From positions 310,001-374,000 of the forward strand of contig NZ_NPKQ01000001.1 of NCBI RefSeq assembly GCF_008329525.1: a DNA stretch of 64,000 bases. The letters are read 5' to 3'. Within the stretch, counting starts at the first letter, position 1. Every line of letters starts with the position of its first letter. A program made the translations under genes and the position numbers. Of this stretch, positions 48,246 through 58,300 are shown one piece after another. Under the pieces are notes generated by a model. It was not told the DNA's origin. It made no database searches and was given only the letters and a program-made list of their open reading frames with translations. The DNA comes from Tardiphaga sp. P9-11 (GTDB lineage: Bacteria > Pseudomonadota > Alphaproteobacteria > Rhizobiales > Xanthobacteraceae).

Positions 48246-48839
48246 TCATGGGATATCCCTGGTCTTGGCGGGATTGAGGCCATTCCAGCGGCTCACCACA
48301 TCGGTCTGGATATCGAACAGATCGAGCACGCGCCCCAACGTCTGGTCGACCATCTGTTCGATACTGGCAGGCCTGGCGTAGAAGGCCGGGACCGGCGGAT
48401 AGACGATGGCGCCGATTTCAGTCACTGCCGCCATCGATTTCAGGTGGCCGAGATGCAGCGGTGCTTCGCGCGCCATCAGCACCAATCGACGACGTTCCTT
48501 CAGCACAACATCGGCGGCACGCGTCACCAACGACGAGGTCACGCCACTGGCGATCTCCGCCAGGCTGCGCATCGAGCACGGTGCGATCACCATGCCTATG
48601 GTCTTGAACGACCCGGAGGAAATCGTCGCGCCTATATTGTCCGCCTGATGCACGACGTCGGCCAGGTCGGCGACGTCAGACACTTTGATATCCAGCTCCT
48701 GGGTCAGCGTGATCTTGGCCGACTTGCTCAGGACAAGATGCGTTTCGACGTCAGTTGCCTGCAACAGCCGCAGCAGACGGACACCATAAATGGTGCCCGA
48801 TGCCCCGGTGATGCCAACGATCAGACGCCGCGGCGCTAT
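48246..48839 (-). CDS. UbiX-type flavin prenyltransferase with ATA as the apparent start codon
   Basis: 197 codons if begun at ATA (48839-48837), reading xAPRRLIVGITGASGTIYGV. That N-terminus holds the FMN/phosphate-binding GITGASG motif and is needed for function; the first conventional start (TTG at 48764) would delete it. At the same place the usual start would be ATG, so one base change (C to T on the plus strand) removed it. ATA is a rare but permitted initiator. UbiX makes prenyl-FMN from FMN and DMAP for the adjacent UbiD enzyme. The stop of the upstream cupin gene is 2 nt away. Confidence 0.85.
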   Translation of the reverse strand: MAPRRLIVGITGASGTIYGVRLLRLLQATDVETHLVLSKSAKITLTQELDIKVSDVADLADVVHQADNIGATISSGSFKTIGMVIAPCSMRSLAEIASGVTSSLVTRAADVVLKERRRLVLMAREAPLHLGHLKSMAAVTEIGAIVYPPVPAFYARPASIEQMVDQTLGRVLDLFDIQTDVVSRWNGLNPAKTRDIP

Positions 48840-48840
48840 G

Positions 48841-49221
48841 TCAGGCTGGATCGAAATAGTGGATCTCCATCAGAACGCAACCGCCGACCGACTTGAACGG
48901 GCCATGATAGGCACCGGGGGGACGGCAGGCATAAGTGTTTGGCTTGAAAGACTCGCCGCCATTGCCCTGCTTGTCGTTGCCGACGATCAGGTCACCGGTG
49001 AACAGGAACACCTCTTCCCAGTATTCGTGCACGAACGGCTCGGTGGTGTAAACGCCCGGCTCGAAGCGCAGCAGGCGAGTCCGGCTGCCACGCTTGTTCG
49101 CCTCGTCGAGCGCGCCCGACAGGATCTTCTGCTGGATGCCGGCCGGATAGCCCGTGGGCGTCTCCCATCCCGAGGACATATCGACGGTGCGGAATTCATC
49201 GTGAAGTTTGTTGATGGCCAT
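48841..49221 (-). CDS. Cupin-domain protein
   Basis: 126 residues, single conserved cupin. Motif 1 reads FVHEYWEEVFLFTGDL (metal His and Glu) and motif 2 PPGAYHGPFKS. It could bind a metal and act as a dioxygenase, hydrolase or isomerase on the monooxygenase product, but no specific family can be claimed. It is between the HpaB-type gene and ubiX, 1 nt from the latter, so the genes are coupled. Confidence 0.78.
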   Translation of the reverse strand: MAINKLHDEFRTVDMSSGWETPTGYPAGIQQKILSGALDEANKRGSRTRLLRFEPGVYTTEPFVHEYWEEVFLFTGDLIVGNDKQGNGGESFKPNTYACRPPGAYHGPFKSVGGCVLMEIHYFDPA

Positions 49222-49245
49222 GGTCAGGTTTCCTGAAGGGACGGA

Positions 49246-50742
49246 TCAAGCGACTGCGCGCGGCGAAGCGGCCGGCGCAGAAGTGGAGACTTCATCGGCA
49301 AGGTCATAGCTAGACAACATCTTGTCGAGCAACGCCGCCGATTTCATCCAATCATAGGTGCGGAAGGCATGGCCCTTGGTGACAAAGGTCGCGCCGGCAA
49401 AAAACATCTCGTATTGCGCGTGACGCGAGGCAAATTCGGACCCGACTGCGTCCCAGGCCAGCTTGTAGAACTTGACCTTTTCGGTCGCGCTCGCGGCCGG
49501 CGACTGCTGGGTCTTGCCGATCAGGCGCGCCAGTTCCGGATTGGCGAAGTCCTTCACGGACGAGGGCAACATGATCATGCCGCCGCCGGCGAGTTCACGC
49601 AGGGTGTTGATGATCTTGGAATAGAGCTGCTGGGTCAGGACCTGCGCCGAATACAGCATCGCCCGGTCCGGCACGAAATAGGGCCCGCGCTGCGCGCCCT
49701 TGGTCTCCATCGCGACCACGAAGGCCTCGACCATCGAGACTTCGGCCGAGAGCTGGCCGAGCATTTCCTTGACCTGTGGGAAGCCGACAACACCATTCGT
49801 CTCGGCAGTCCGGCGCGCGATGCCCGTCAGGAAGCGCAGCTTCACCGAGAGCCGGATCATGGCCTGGTAGTTCTGGTACACATGCGCCGGGGTGGCGTGG
49901 AACTGCTTCTGGCACATCGCGATGTCCTGATCGATGAACACCCGATCCCACGGCACCTTCACGTCATCGAAATACAGCACGGCGTCGTTTTCATCGAACC
50001 GGCTCGACAGCGGGTTGTCGAACACCGACGGCGACGCGGCCTCGTAGGACTTGCGCGACAAGACCTTCAGGCCCTTGGTGTTCATCGGAATCGCGAAGGA
50101 CACCGCATATTTCTCATCGCCGGGCTGCAGCGGCTGAATGCAAGTGACGAACACTTCATTGGCCATGATGCCACCGGTCGCCAGCATCTTGGCGCCCCGG
50201 ATGGTCAGCCCCTCGGCATCGCGCGACACCACGCCTGCCGACAGGAATGGATCGGCCTGCTCGGCCGCGCTCTTGGAGCGATCAGCCTGTGGATTGATGA
50301 TGACGTAAGTGAGGTAGAGGTCGTTGTCGCGGGCGTAGCGATAGTAGTCTGCCAGTGCCTTGGCACGATCCTTGTCGTAGGCCTCGAACACCTCAACGCC
50401 CATATACATACCAGCGACGCAGGACGCGACGTGATCCGGCGCGCGGCCCATGAAGCCGGCATGCAGATCGGTCCAGGCTTCCAGGCCACGGCGGCGCTTG
50501 ACCAGCGCGTCATAGTTGCCGGGCAATTCCCAGATCCGGTTGGCGCGGGTGCCCGTCTCGGTCTCGAAGGTCATCAGATCGCGATTTTCCGGCGCACTCT
50601 GGAAATCGAACATCCGCCCGATCGAAGCCACCGCCCCCCGGAACGCCGGATGGGTGGTCACGTCATCCACCAGTGCGCCATCGAGATAGATTTCACGGCC
50701 GTCGCGCAGGCTCGCGATGTGCTGTTCGCCGGTCTTGATCAT
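49246..50742 (-). CDS. 4-hydroxyphenylacetate 3-monooxygenase (HpaB) family oxygenase component
   Basis: 498 residues of the acyl-CoA-dehydrogenase-like fold used by two-component FADH2 hydroxylases: FAGATFVTKGHAFRTYDWMKSA near the C-terminus and FHATPAHVYQNYQAMIRLSVKLRFL mid-protein. It would ortho-hydroxylate a phenolic acid with reduced flavin from the reductase encoded next to it (50793-51323). HpaB proper is about 520 residues. The natural substrate need not be 4-hydroxyphenylacetate because the rest of the hpa operon is absent. Confidence 0.88.
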   Translation of the reverse strand: MIKTGEQHIASLRDGREIYLDGALVDDVTTHPAFRGAVASIGRMFDFQSAPENRDLMTFETETGTRANRIWELPGNYDALVKRRRGLEAWTDLHAGFMGRAPDHVASCVAGMYMGVEVFEAYDKDRAKALADYYRYARDNDLYLTYVIINPQADRSKSAAEQADPFLSAGVVSRDAEGLTIRGAKMLATGGIMANEVFVTCIQPLQPGDEKYAVSFAIPMNTKGLKVLSRKSYEAASPSVFDNPLSSRFDENDAVLYFDDVKVPWDRVFIDQDIAMCQKQFHATPAHVYQNYQAMIRLSVKLRFLTGIARRTAETNGVVGFPQVKEMLGQLSAEVSMVEAFVVAMETKGAQRGPYFVPDRAMLYSAQVLTQQLYSKIINTLRELAGGGMIMLPSSVKDFANPELARLIGKTQQSPAASATEKVKFYKLAWDAVGSEFASRHAQYEMFFAGATFVTKGHAFRTYDWMKSAALLDKMLSSYDLADEVSTSAPAASPRAVA

Positions 50743-50792
50743 GGTTTGCCTCGGTCACTTTCAGTCATGAGTAGCATTTCAGGTGCGTTATT

Positions 50793-51323
50793 TCAGTAGT
50801 GCATCGGCAGCGGCCATTCCGGGCTGCGCTCGCTACTCGCGAGGCTGCGATAGGCTCCGCGAAAGAAAATCAGCGGTTCGTTGGCCGGATAGGCGGTGAA
50901 CTTCACCACCCGGCCAACGAAGATCACATGGTCCCCGCCATCATATTGCGCGTACGGCGCGCATTCGAAGTGCGCGAGCGCGCCGGCGATCAGGGGCGCC
51001 GCCTCATGGCCTAGCGTGTGCTCGACCGCCGCCCACTTGTCGCCGAGCGCCCTGGCGAACTTGTTCGACAGATGCTCCTGGTCGCGACCGAGGATGTTCA
51101 CGGCATAACCCTTGGCGTCGGTCATCGCCTTGAGGCTGAAGGCCTTGCGGTCGATCGAGAACAGGATCAGCGGTGGGTCCACCGAGACCGAGTTGAACGA
51201 ACTCATGGTCAAGCCGATCGCCTGGCCATCGGCCGCTTCCGCCGTGATCACGGCGACGCCGGTGGCAAACTGTCCGAGCGCCTGTCGGAAGGCGCGGGGA
51301 TCCACGTCCGCAGTGGCGCCCAT
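50793..51323 (-). CDS. Flavin reductase (HpaC-like)
   Basis: 176 residues from ATG at 51323, with AGGAG 7 nt upstream. Flavin-reductase split-barrel features: FATGVAVITA, LTMSSFNSVSVDPPLILFSI and GRDQEHLSNKFA, plus DHVIFVGRVV. It uses NAD(P)H to give free FADH2/FMNH2 to the monooxygenase of the next gene (50 nt away). First gene of the minus-strand operon. Confidence 0.9.
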   Translation of the reverse strand: MGATADVDPRAFRQALGQFATGVAVITAEAADGQAIGLTMSSFNSVSVDPPLILFSIDRKAFSLKAMTDAKGYAVNILGRDQEHLSNKFARALGDKWAAVEHTLGHEAAPLIAGALAHFECAPYAQYDGGDHVIFVGRVVKFTAYPANEPLIFFRGAYRSLASSERSPEWPLPMHY

Positions 51324-51360
51324 GGTCATCTCCTGATCGCGAAACCTGAACGACGCGCAT

Positions 51361-51379
51361 TAGCTTTATAACAAAGCTA
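51361..51379. promoter_or_regulatory. MarR-type operator between the flavin reductase and marR genes
   Basis: TAGCTTT-ATAAC-AAAGCTA, a perfect 7-bp inverted repeat, in the divergent promoter region. The copy before ubiD (47592-47610) has the same arms and length. Confidence 0.8.
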
Positions 51380-51498
51380 TATTATCGAACGAAAGAGCGC
51401 GCTGTCAAGCATGGCTGACCTGCTATCAAACCGCACTGGTTCCAACTTGTTTGTGCGTAACGCCGCCGCTATACGACTCATAGGTGTGCGGGGACCTG

Positions 51499-52065
51499 AT
51501 GGCGACTAGAAGCAAATCACGTAAAATGAAGGTAGAACCGACGATTTCGCGGCCACAATTGATGGTCGACGGATCGGATCGGGCTTTCCGCCAATTTGTG
51601 CATGACACATTGGCGTTTTCGGCGCGGCTTCAGGCTGTGCGCGGGCAACTCGGCGCAGTGATAGGCCTGTCCGGCACGCAATACACCGTGCTGATCGCCA
51701 TTGCTCATTTGAGCGGCACAGATGAGAAGATCGGCGTCAATCAGGTCGCCGAGCATCTGCACTTCAGCGGCGCGTTCATTACGATCGAAATCAACAAGCT
51801 GGTATCAAACGGCCTTGTTGAAAAAGAGACCGATGAGGAAGACCGTCGCCGCGTCATCCTGACCATCACGCCGAAAGCGCGCGCGCTGCTCAATGAACTG
51901 GCACCCGTTCAGCGTCCGGTGAACGATATGCTGTTTCGCAGCATGTCGGCTGCGGATTTCGAGCGAACGCGCAAGCTGATGTCGGAGATGGTGGAAGCCG
52001 CCGACGAGGCGATCCGCCTGCTGGACTACAACGCACCGGCATCGGTCTCCCGGCAGACCAAATAA
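51499..52065 (+). CDS. MarR family regulator of the aromatic acid cluster
   Basis: 188 residues from ATG at 51499. MarR winged helix with VNQVAEHLHFSGAFITIEINKLVSNGLVEKETDEEDRRRV (recognition helix and wing, pieces at about 90-130). It is divergent from the flavin reductase gene. The two matching operators suggest it represses both the monooxygenase and the ubiD-tct units until an aromatic ligand binds. Confidence 0.85.
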   Translation: MATRSKSRKMKVEPTISRPQLMVDGSDRAFRQFVHDTLAFSARLQAVRGQLGAVIGLSGTQYTVLIAIAHLSGTDEKIGVNQVAEHLHFSGAFITIEINKLVSNGLVEKETDEEDRRRVILTITPKARALLNELAPVQRPVNDMLFRSMSAADFERTRKLMSEMVEAADEAIRLLDYNAPASVSRQTK

Positions 52066-52092
52066 CCTGCTGTTTGGCGGTTTTCTCGTCGG

Positions 52093-52782
52093 CTAATCTC
52101 CGGCACGCAGCCGATAGCCGATACCCGTTTCCGTCAGGACGAATTGCGGGCGTTCCGGATCAAGCTCGATCTTTTGCCTGAGCTGGCGGACATAGACGCG
52201 TAGATATTGCGCGTCGGTGAGCTCGTCCCACAACTCCTTCAGCAGAAACCGGTGAGTCAGCACCTTGCCGGCATGCTGGACCAGGACCCGCAGCAACTCA
52301 TATTCCTTTGGTGACAGTTTCACCTCACGGTCACCCACCTTGACGATGCGGCGCACCAGATCGACCGACAATTCCCCGGAGCGGAATACCGGCCGCTCGC
52401 CGTGAACCTGTAGCTGATGCCGGAGCGCAGCCCGCATGCGCGCCAGCAACTCATCCATGCCGAACGGCTTAGTGAGATAGTCGTCGGCACCGAGATCGAG
52501 CGCCTGCACCTTGCCGGCTTCATCGCCGCGGCTAGACAGCACCACGATCGGCACACTGTCGTCGCGGGCGCGAATCATCTGCAGCAGATCGTGGCCCTGG
52601 ATGTCCGGCAGACCCAGATCGAGAATGATCAAAGCGGGCTTCTCCGCCAGTTTCTCCAGCGCGATCTTGCCGTTGCTGGCCTCAAGGATGTCATAGCCCT
52701 GGGTGCTGAGGCCCATGCGCAGCAATTTGCGGATCGGCGGCTCATCATCGATGACCAGGACCTTGATGGCGGCGGTATTCAT
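52093..52782 (-). CDS. kdpE: KdpE response regulator
   Basis: 229 residues: receiver domain with the phospho-Asp in LIILDLGLPDIQG and an OmpR-type winged helix (KLSPKEYELLRVLV, YLRVYVRQLRQKIE). Phosphorylated by KdpD, it turns on kdpFABC when potassium is low. Its start overlaps the kdpD stop by 4 nt. Confidence 0.95.
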   Translation of the reverse strand: MNTAAIKVLVIDDEPPIRKLLRMGLSTQGYDILEASNGKIALEKLAEKPALIILDLGLPDIQGHDLLQMIRARDDSVPIVVLSSRGDEAGKVQALDLGADDYLTKPFGMDELLARMRAALRHQLQVHGERPVFRSGELSVDLVRRIVKVGDREVKLSPKEYELLRVLVQHAGKVLTHRFLLKELWDELTDAQYLRVYVRQLRQKIELDPERPQFVLTETGIGYRLRAGD

Positions 52783-55499
52783 GCAGCGGTGTCCAGAGCT
52801 TCGGAGGCCGGCGGGATGGGAAGGCGGATGGTCAGCACGGCGCCTGATCGATCGGCGCTATTGGTGGCCGAGATAGTGCCATGCATTGCCTCAACGAAGC
52901 CCCGGGAGATCGCAAGGCCGAGGCCGGTACCCGCCCTGACGTGATCGCCCTTGTTGGCGCGGTAGAATTTATCGAACACCTGCTCGAGATCCGTGGGTGG
53001 GATGCCCGCCCCCTCGTCCGTCACCTGCAGCGAGACTGAGTCCGCATCGCGCATGGCCCTGATCGTGATGGTGGTGTCATCCGGAGCATATTTCGCGGCA
53101 TTGTCGAGCAGATTGAATAGCACCTGCTCGAACAGCACTGCATCAAGCTCCAGCATCGGCAGGTTTGGCGCCAGATCGAGCGCGACGCGATGCCTGCTGA
53201 GGATCTTGCCGGCCCGGCGCAGCGCGCTGCCGACGATCTCCGCAAGATCGTGCAGCGTTGTGTTGGGAACAACTGCACCGGATTCCAGCTTGGTCATATC
53301 CAGCAGATTGGCGATGAAGCGGTTGAGCCGTTCGGATTCGTCGATCACGGTACCGAGCAGATCGGCTTTTTCAGCTTCGGTGAGCTTCGGCGACAGATCA
53401 CGCAGTGTGGAGGCCGCGCCGAGCACGGAGGCCAGTGGCGTCTTCAGGTCATGCGAGATCGAGGTCAGCAGCGCCTGACGCAGCCGGTCGGATTCGACGT
53501 TGCGCTGGGCGCGGTCCATGTCTTCGACGAGTTGCACGCGCTCGATGGCGAGTGCGCTCTGATCCACAAGCGCATCCAGCAACCGGCGCTGGTCCGGCGT
53601 CAGCAGCGGTCCCGTGCGATCGTCATCGATCCCGATCACGCCGATCGGCCCGCGGCCGGTACGCATCGGAAGAAACAGCCGCTTCGCGCCGGGTAACGTC
53701 TCGGACCCACGACCGGCCGGGCGATCATTGCTCCAGGCCCAGTTGGCTGCGGCCAGATCGGCCTTGTCCAGTTCGTCCTCGGGAGGATACCCGGCCTTGA
53801 CGGTGATCACGCCCTGCTCCGGCAGGAGCAGCACAACCCGCACCTTCAGCATCAATGCGATCTGATAGGCGCTCGCCCACAGCACATCGTCGAGCGCCGC
53901 CGTGCCCGCCAGCTTTCTGCTGAAAGCATAAAGCGACTCGGTTGTCCGCACGCGGCCGAAGGCCGAGACGGCCTGGGTGCGTACCCTCGCCGCGACATTG
54001 GAGACCAGAATGGCGATCAGCATGAAGAAGAAGAACGCCGCGACATTGGTCGGATCGGTGATGGTGAGCGTATAGACCGGCGGCAGGAAGAAGAAATTAT
54101 AGCACAGCGATGCCGCGACGCTCGCCAGCAGCGAAGGCCAGAGACCAAAGCGCACGGCGACGCCGACCACGGCGGTGAGAAACATCAGATCGACATTCTC
54201 GATCCCGAAGATCGGACGCAGTAGCGTTGCGGCCCCAAGAGCCACCGCCACGACCGCCAGCGCCGCAATATATGGCTTTGCATCGAACGGCTCGACGCGA
54301 TCGGTCATCTGCGCACGTTTCGCGGCGGGTTCGGCCGGCAGTGCATCACCCGCGATCACATGCACGCTGATATTGCCGGCGCGCCGGACGAGATCATGAA
54401 CCACCGAACCGCGCACCAGTTCGAACCACCATGATCTCGACGCCTTGCCGATCACGATCTGGGTGACGTTATTGGCATGGGCATAGCCGAGCAGATCGTC
54501 GGCGATCCGCCGTCCAGCCCCAGGAATCGTCAGGGCTTCTGCGCCAAGTGCTTCGCCGAGCCGCAGCGTATCGGCCAGTCGGTCACGCTGTTCCTCGGTG
54601 AGCTGAAGGCTGCGCCGCGTTTCGATACTGACCGCTGTCCACGGCGCGTGAAGCCGATCCGCGAGACGCTTGGTGTAGCGGACCAGCCCGGCAGAGCGCG
54701 GGTCCTCACTGATACAGACCAAAATACGCTCGCCGACAGCCCATGGACCGGCGATGGCATTGGCCTGCATGTGAGTGAGCAATTGCTCATCGACGCGATC
54801 CGCCGTGCGGCGCAGTGCTAGCTCGCGCAGCGCCGTGAGATTGCCGGGCGAGAAATAATGCTCCAGCGCGCGCTCGGCCTGTTTGGGAACGTAGACCTTG
54901 CCTTCCCTCAGGCGCTGGATCAGATCGTCCGGCGTCAGGTCGATCAACTCGATGGCGTCAGCCCGATCGAACACCGAATCCGGCACGGTCTCGCGCACCC
55001 GCACATGAGTGATCTGGGCGACCACATCGTTCAGGCTTTCGATGTGCTGGATATTGACTGCGGTGTAGACGTCGATCCCGGCGGCCAATAATTCCGCGAC
55101 GTCGAGATAGCGCTTCGGGTGCCGGCTGCCCGGCGCGTTGGTATGAGCAAGTTCATCGACAAGCGCTATCCGCGGGCGCCGTGCGATCAACGCATCGAGG
55201 TCCATTTCCTCGAGAACCTGGCCCTTGTGATCGATACGGCGCCGGGGAATGACTTCGAGGCCCGTGAGCAGCGCCTCGGTCTCGGCGCGGCCATGAGTCT
55301 CGACCACGCCAACCACCACATCGACACCCGCCTTGCGCCTGGCATGGGCGCTTTGCAGCATCTCGTAGGTCTTGCCGACGCCAGGGGCGGCGCCGACAAA
55401 AATCTTCAGCCGCCCGGCCGCACCTTCCTCGCGCCTTGCTGTTTCCAGCAAGGCCTCAGGCGAAGGTCGTTGGTCGGGATCGCGGCGCTGATTTGCCAT
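52779..55499 (-). CDS. kdpD: KdpD potassium-sensing histidine kinase
   Basis: 906 residues. The N-terminal KdpD/UspA region has GAAPGVGKTYEMLQSAH; then four transmembrane helices at about 410-510, a GAF-like segment, HisKA with the phospho-His in SISHDLKTPLASVLG, and an ATPase domain (N-box NLLDNAAKYAP, GTGLGLAISRGF). It senses low potassium and turgor and controls KdpE. EIIA-Ntr, encoded at 33735-34196, is known to bind KdpD in E. coli. Confidence 0.96.
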   Translation of the reverse strand: MANQRRDPDQRPSPEALLETARREEGAAGRLKIFVGAAPGVGKTYEMLQSAHARRKAGVDVVVGVVETHGRAETEALLTGLEVIPRRRIDHKGQVLEEMDLDALIARRPRIALVDELAHTNAPGSRHPKRYLDVAELLAAGIDVYTAVNIQHIESLNDVVAQITHVRVRETVPDSVFDRADAIELIDLTPDDLIQRLREGKVYVPKQAERALEHYFSPGNLTALRELALRRTADRVDEQLLTHMQANAIAGPWAVGERILVCISEDPRSAGLVRYTKRLADRLHAPWTAVSIETRRSLQLTEEQRDRLADTLRLGEALGAEALTIPGAGRRIADDLLGYAHANNVTQIVIGKASRSWWFELVRGSVVHDLVRRAGNISVHVIAGDALPAEPAAKRAQMTDRVEPFDAKPYIAALAVVAVALGAATLLRPIFGIENVDLMFLTAVVGVAVRFGLWPSLLASVAASLCYNFFFLPPVYTLTITDPTNVAAFFFFMLIAILVSNVAARVRTQAVSAFGRVRTTESLYAFSRKLAGTAALDDVLWASAYQIALMLKVRVVLLLPEQGVITVKAGYPPEDELDKADLAAANWAWSNDRPAGRGSETLPGAKRLFLPMRTGRGPIGVIGIDDDRTGPLLTPDQRRLLDALVDQSALAIERVQLVEDMDRAQRNVESDRLRQALLTSISHDLKTPLASVLGAASTLRDLSPKLTEAEKADLLGTVIDESERLNRFIANLLDMTKLESGAVVPNTTLHDLAEIVGSALRRAGKILSRHRVALDLAPNLPMLELDAVLFEQVLFNLLDNAAKYAPDDTTITIRAMRDADSVSLQVTDEGAGIPPTDLEQVFDKFYRANKGDHVRAGTGLGLAISRGFVEAMHGTISATNSADRSGAVLTIRLPIPPASEALDTAA

Positions 55500-55539
55500 A
55501 AGGCAATATAGTCTCCGCTACGGCTGCGGCCTAGACGGC

Positions 55540-56145
55540 CTATTTGGGTGCGGCGGCATCCAGCGCGAGATTCAGCGCGAGAACGTTAACGCGCGGTTCG
55601 CCCAGCAGACCGCCGAGGCGGCCCTCGGTCTTCTCGGTCACCAACTGACGGACGCGATCCTCAGGCAGCTTGCGCGCCTTGGCGACGCGGGGGACCTGAA
55701 ACAACGCGCCCTCCGGCGAGATGTTCGGGTCGAGTCCGCTGCCGGACGCGGTGACGAGATCGATCGGCACCGGCATCGACGGATTCTCCGCTTTCAATTT
55801 CTCAACATCCTCCTTCACGCGATCGATCAGCGCCTTACTGGTCGGACCAAGGTTGGAGCCCATCGAGTTGATGGCGTTGTAAGGCTGCGGCACCGTCTTG
55901 GTGGAATCCTGCGGGTCGGGACCCAGGGTCGCCGACGGACGGCCGTGGAAGTATTCCTCACCCTTGAATTCCTGACCGATCAGGGACGAGCCGATAACCT
56001 TGCCATCGCGTTCTATGAGACTGCCCTGCGCCTGGGTTGGCATGATCGCCCCCGCAATGCCCGTCATCGCGAGCGGATAGCCAAGGCCGGTGATGGCAGT
56101 GAGGCCGAGCAGCAGAACGATGGCTGGACGAATTTCTCTCAACAT
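55540..56145 (-). CDS. kdpC: KdpC subunit
   Basis: 201 residues from ATG at 56145 (GGAG upstream). One N-terminal membrane helix and a soluble domain with the conserved FHGRPSAT and [13 protein letters not shown] motifs. It couples KdpA to KdpB in the high-affinity potassium pump. Confidence 0.95.
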   Translation of the reverse strand: MLREIRPAIVLLLGLTAITGLGYPLAMTGIAGAIMPTQAQGSLIERDGKVIGSSLIGQEFKGEEYFHGRPSATLGPDPQDSTKTVPQPYNAINSMGSNLGPTSKALIDRVKEDVEKLKAENPSMPVPIDLVTASGSGLDPNISPEGALFQVPRVAKARKLPEDRVRQLVTEKTEGRLGGLLGEPRVNVLALNLALDAAAPK

Positions 56146-56156
56146 AACGTAACTCC

Positions 56157-58280
56157 TCAAACCAGGTGCAGAGCGGTGACAACGAGGTCGATTGCCTTGA
56201 TACCGATGAACGGAACGATGATGCCGCCGAGGCCGTAGATCAGCAGGTTGCGGCCGAGCAGTGCGCCGGCGCCGATCGGGCGATAGGCGACGCCCTTTAG
56301 GGCGAGCGGGATCAGCGCGATGATGATGATCGCGTTGAAGATGATGGCCGACAGGATGGCGCTTTGCGGGCTCGCCAGCTTCATGACATTGAGCGCCTCA
56401 AGCTGCGGATAGAAGGCGAGAAAGATCGCCGGGATGATAGCGAAGTACTTCGCCACGTCATTGGCGATCGAGAACGTCGTCAACGCACCCCGTGTCATCA
56501 ACAACTGCTTGCCGATTTCGACGACCTCGATGAGCTTGGTCGGATTGGAGTCAAGATCGACCATGTTGCCGGCTTCGCGCGCCGCCTGGGTGCCGGTGTT
56601 CATCGCGACTCCCACATCTGCCTGCGCCAGTGCCGGCGCGTCGTTGGTGCCGTCGCCGCACATGGCCACCAGCTTGCCCTTGGCCTGCTCGTCACGAATG
56701 AGCTGCAGCTTGTCCTCGGGGGTCGCCTGCGCCAGAAAGTCGTCGACGCCAGCTTCAGCTGCGATGGCTGCAGCGGTCATCGGATTGTCGCCGGTGATCA
56801 TGATGGTACGGATGCCCATGCGGCGCAGTTCGGCGAAACGCTCACGGATGCCGCCCTTGACGATGTCCTTCAGATGGATGACGCCGAGCAGCTTGCCATC
56901 GCGCGCAACCGCCAACGGGGTGCCCCCGCCCTTTGCAATCTCGTCGGAGATTGCCTGGATTTCACGTGCCGTGTCCGACATCGCGGCCGGCTGCATCGCA
57001 CGCACGGTGTTGCCGGACGCAACGGCGAACGACGCGCCACCGTTGACGTAAGCGAGTATCGAATCCACCGCGCCCTTGCGGACCGACGAGCCACCAGCAT
57101 CGACACCGCTCATCCGGGTCTGTGCGGTGAACGGCACGAAAGTCGCCGACAGTTCGGCCATATCGCGGCCACGGATGCCGTATTTCTCTTTCGCGAGCAC
57201 GACGATGGAGCGGCCTTCCGGGGTTTCGTCCGCGAGCGATGCAAGCTGCGCCGCATCGGCCAGTTCCTGTTCGGTCACGCCGCGCACCGGACGGAAGGCT
57301 GTCGCCTGACGGTTGCCGAGCGTGATGGTGCCGGTCTTGTCCAACAACAGCGTATCGACGTCGCCGGCAGCTTCCACCGCACGACCGGACATCGCCAGCA
57401 CGTTGAAGCGCACCAGGCGATCCATACCGGCAATGCCGATCGCCGAAAGTAGCGCGCCGATCGTGGTCGGGATCAGCGTCACGAACAGCGCCACCAGCAC
57501 CACCACCGAGATCGAACCGCCGGCATAGGCCGCATAGCTGGGGATCGTCACCGTCGCGAAAACGAAGATGATAGTGAGGCCGACCAGCAGGATGTTCAGC
57601 GCGATCTCGTTCGGCGTTTTCTGCCGCTCGGCGCCTTCGACCAGCTTGATCATGCGGTCGATAAAGGTCGAGCCTTGCGCCGCCGTGATGCGGACGCGAA
57701 TCCAGTCGGACAACACCTGCGTGCCTCCGGTCACCGCCGAGCGATCCCCGCCGGACTCACGAATGACAGGTGCGGACTCGCCGGTGATCGCCGCCTCATT
57801 AACTGAAGCTACGCCTTCGATCACTTCACCGTCTGACGGGATATTGTCGCCGGCTTCCACCAGCACGACATCTCCGACCTTCAGGCTGGTGCCCGAGACC
57901 ATGCGGTAGCTCTTGTCGCCGCTGTCGCTGCCGGTGAGCAGCTTGGCCTGGCTTTCGGTGCGGGTCTTCTTCAGTGATTCCGCCTGCGCCTTGCCGCGCC
58001 CTTCGGCGACGGCTTCGGCAAAGTTGGCGAACAGCACCGTGAACCAGAGCCAGAGGATGATCTGGAACGCAAATCCCAGATCGCTTCCGCCGGTGATGAC
58101 GTTCTTGATGAAGATCACCGTGGTGAGTGCGGCGACGACCTCGACCACGAACATCACAGGGTTCTTGATCATCAGTCGCGGATCGAGTTTGGTAAAAGCC
58201 GAACCGATGGCTGGGATGACAATTTTCGAATCGAGCATGGCCGAGACCGGCACTCGCTTCTGCAGTTTCAACGTTTCCAT
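56157..58280 (-). CDS. kdpB: KdpB, P-type ATPase subunit
   Basis: 707 residues. The phosphorylation motif DKTGTITLG ([11 protein letters not shown]), [23 protein letters not shown] and seven predicted helices are present. It hydrolyses ATP to drive potassium in through KdpA. Start ATG 58280 (GGAG 8 nt upstream) is preferred over 58286. Confidence 0.97.
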   Translation of the reverse strand: METLKLQKRVPVSAMLDSKIVIPAIGSAFTKLDPRLMIKNPVMFVVEVVAALTTVIFIKNVITGGSDLGFAFQIILWLWFTVLFANFAEAVAEGRGKAQAESLKKTRTESQAKLLTGSDSGDKSYRMVSGTSLKVGDVVLVEAGDNIPSDGEVIEGVASVNEAAITGESAPVIRESGGDRSAVTGGTQVLSDWIRVRITAAQGSTFIDRMIKLVEGAERQKTPNEIALNILLVGLTIIFVFATVTIPSYAAYAGGSISVVVLVALFVTLIPTTIGALLSAIGIAGMDRLVRFNVLAMSGRAVEAAGDVDTLLLDKTGTITLGNRQATAFRPVRGVTEQELADAAQLASLADETPEGRSIVVLAKEKYGIRGRDMAELSATFVPFTAQTRMSGVDAGGSSVRKGAVDSILAYVNGGASFAVASGNTVRAMQPAAMSDTAREIQAISDEIAKGGGTPLAVARDGKLLGVIHLKDIVKGGIRERFAELRRMGIRTIMITGDNPMTAAAIAAEAGVDDFLAQATPEDKLQLIRDEQAKGKLVAMCGDGTNDAPALAQADVGVAMNTGTQAAREAGNMVDLDSNPTKLIEVVEIGKQLLMTRGALTTFSIANDVAKYFAIIPAIFLAFYPQLEALNVMKLASPQSAILSAIIFNAIIIIALIPLALKGVAYRPIGAGALLGRNLLIYGLGGIIVPFIGIKAIDLVVTALHLV

Positions 58281-58300
58281 GGACATAACTCCAAATCCGA

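Noticed and set aside
49369-50799. Plus-strand open frame of 476 codons opposite the HpaB-type gene
   Set aside because: Antisense to a well supported gene; no ribosome site or domain.
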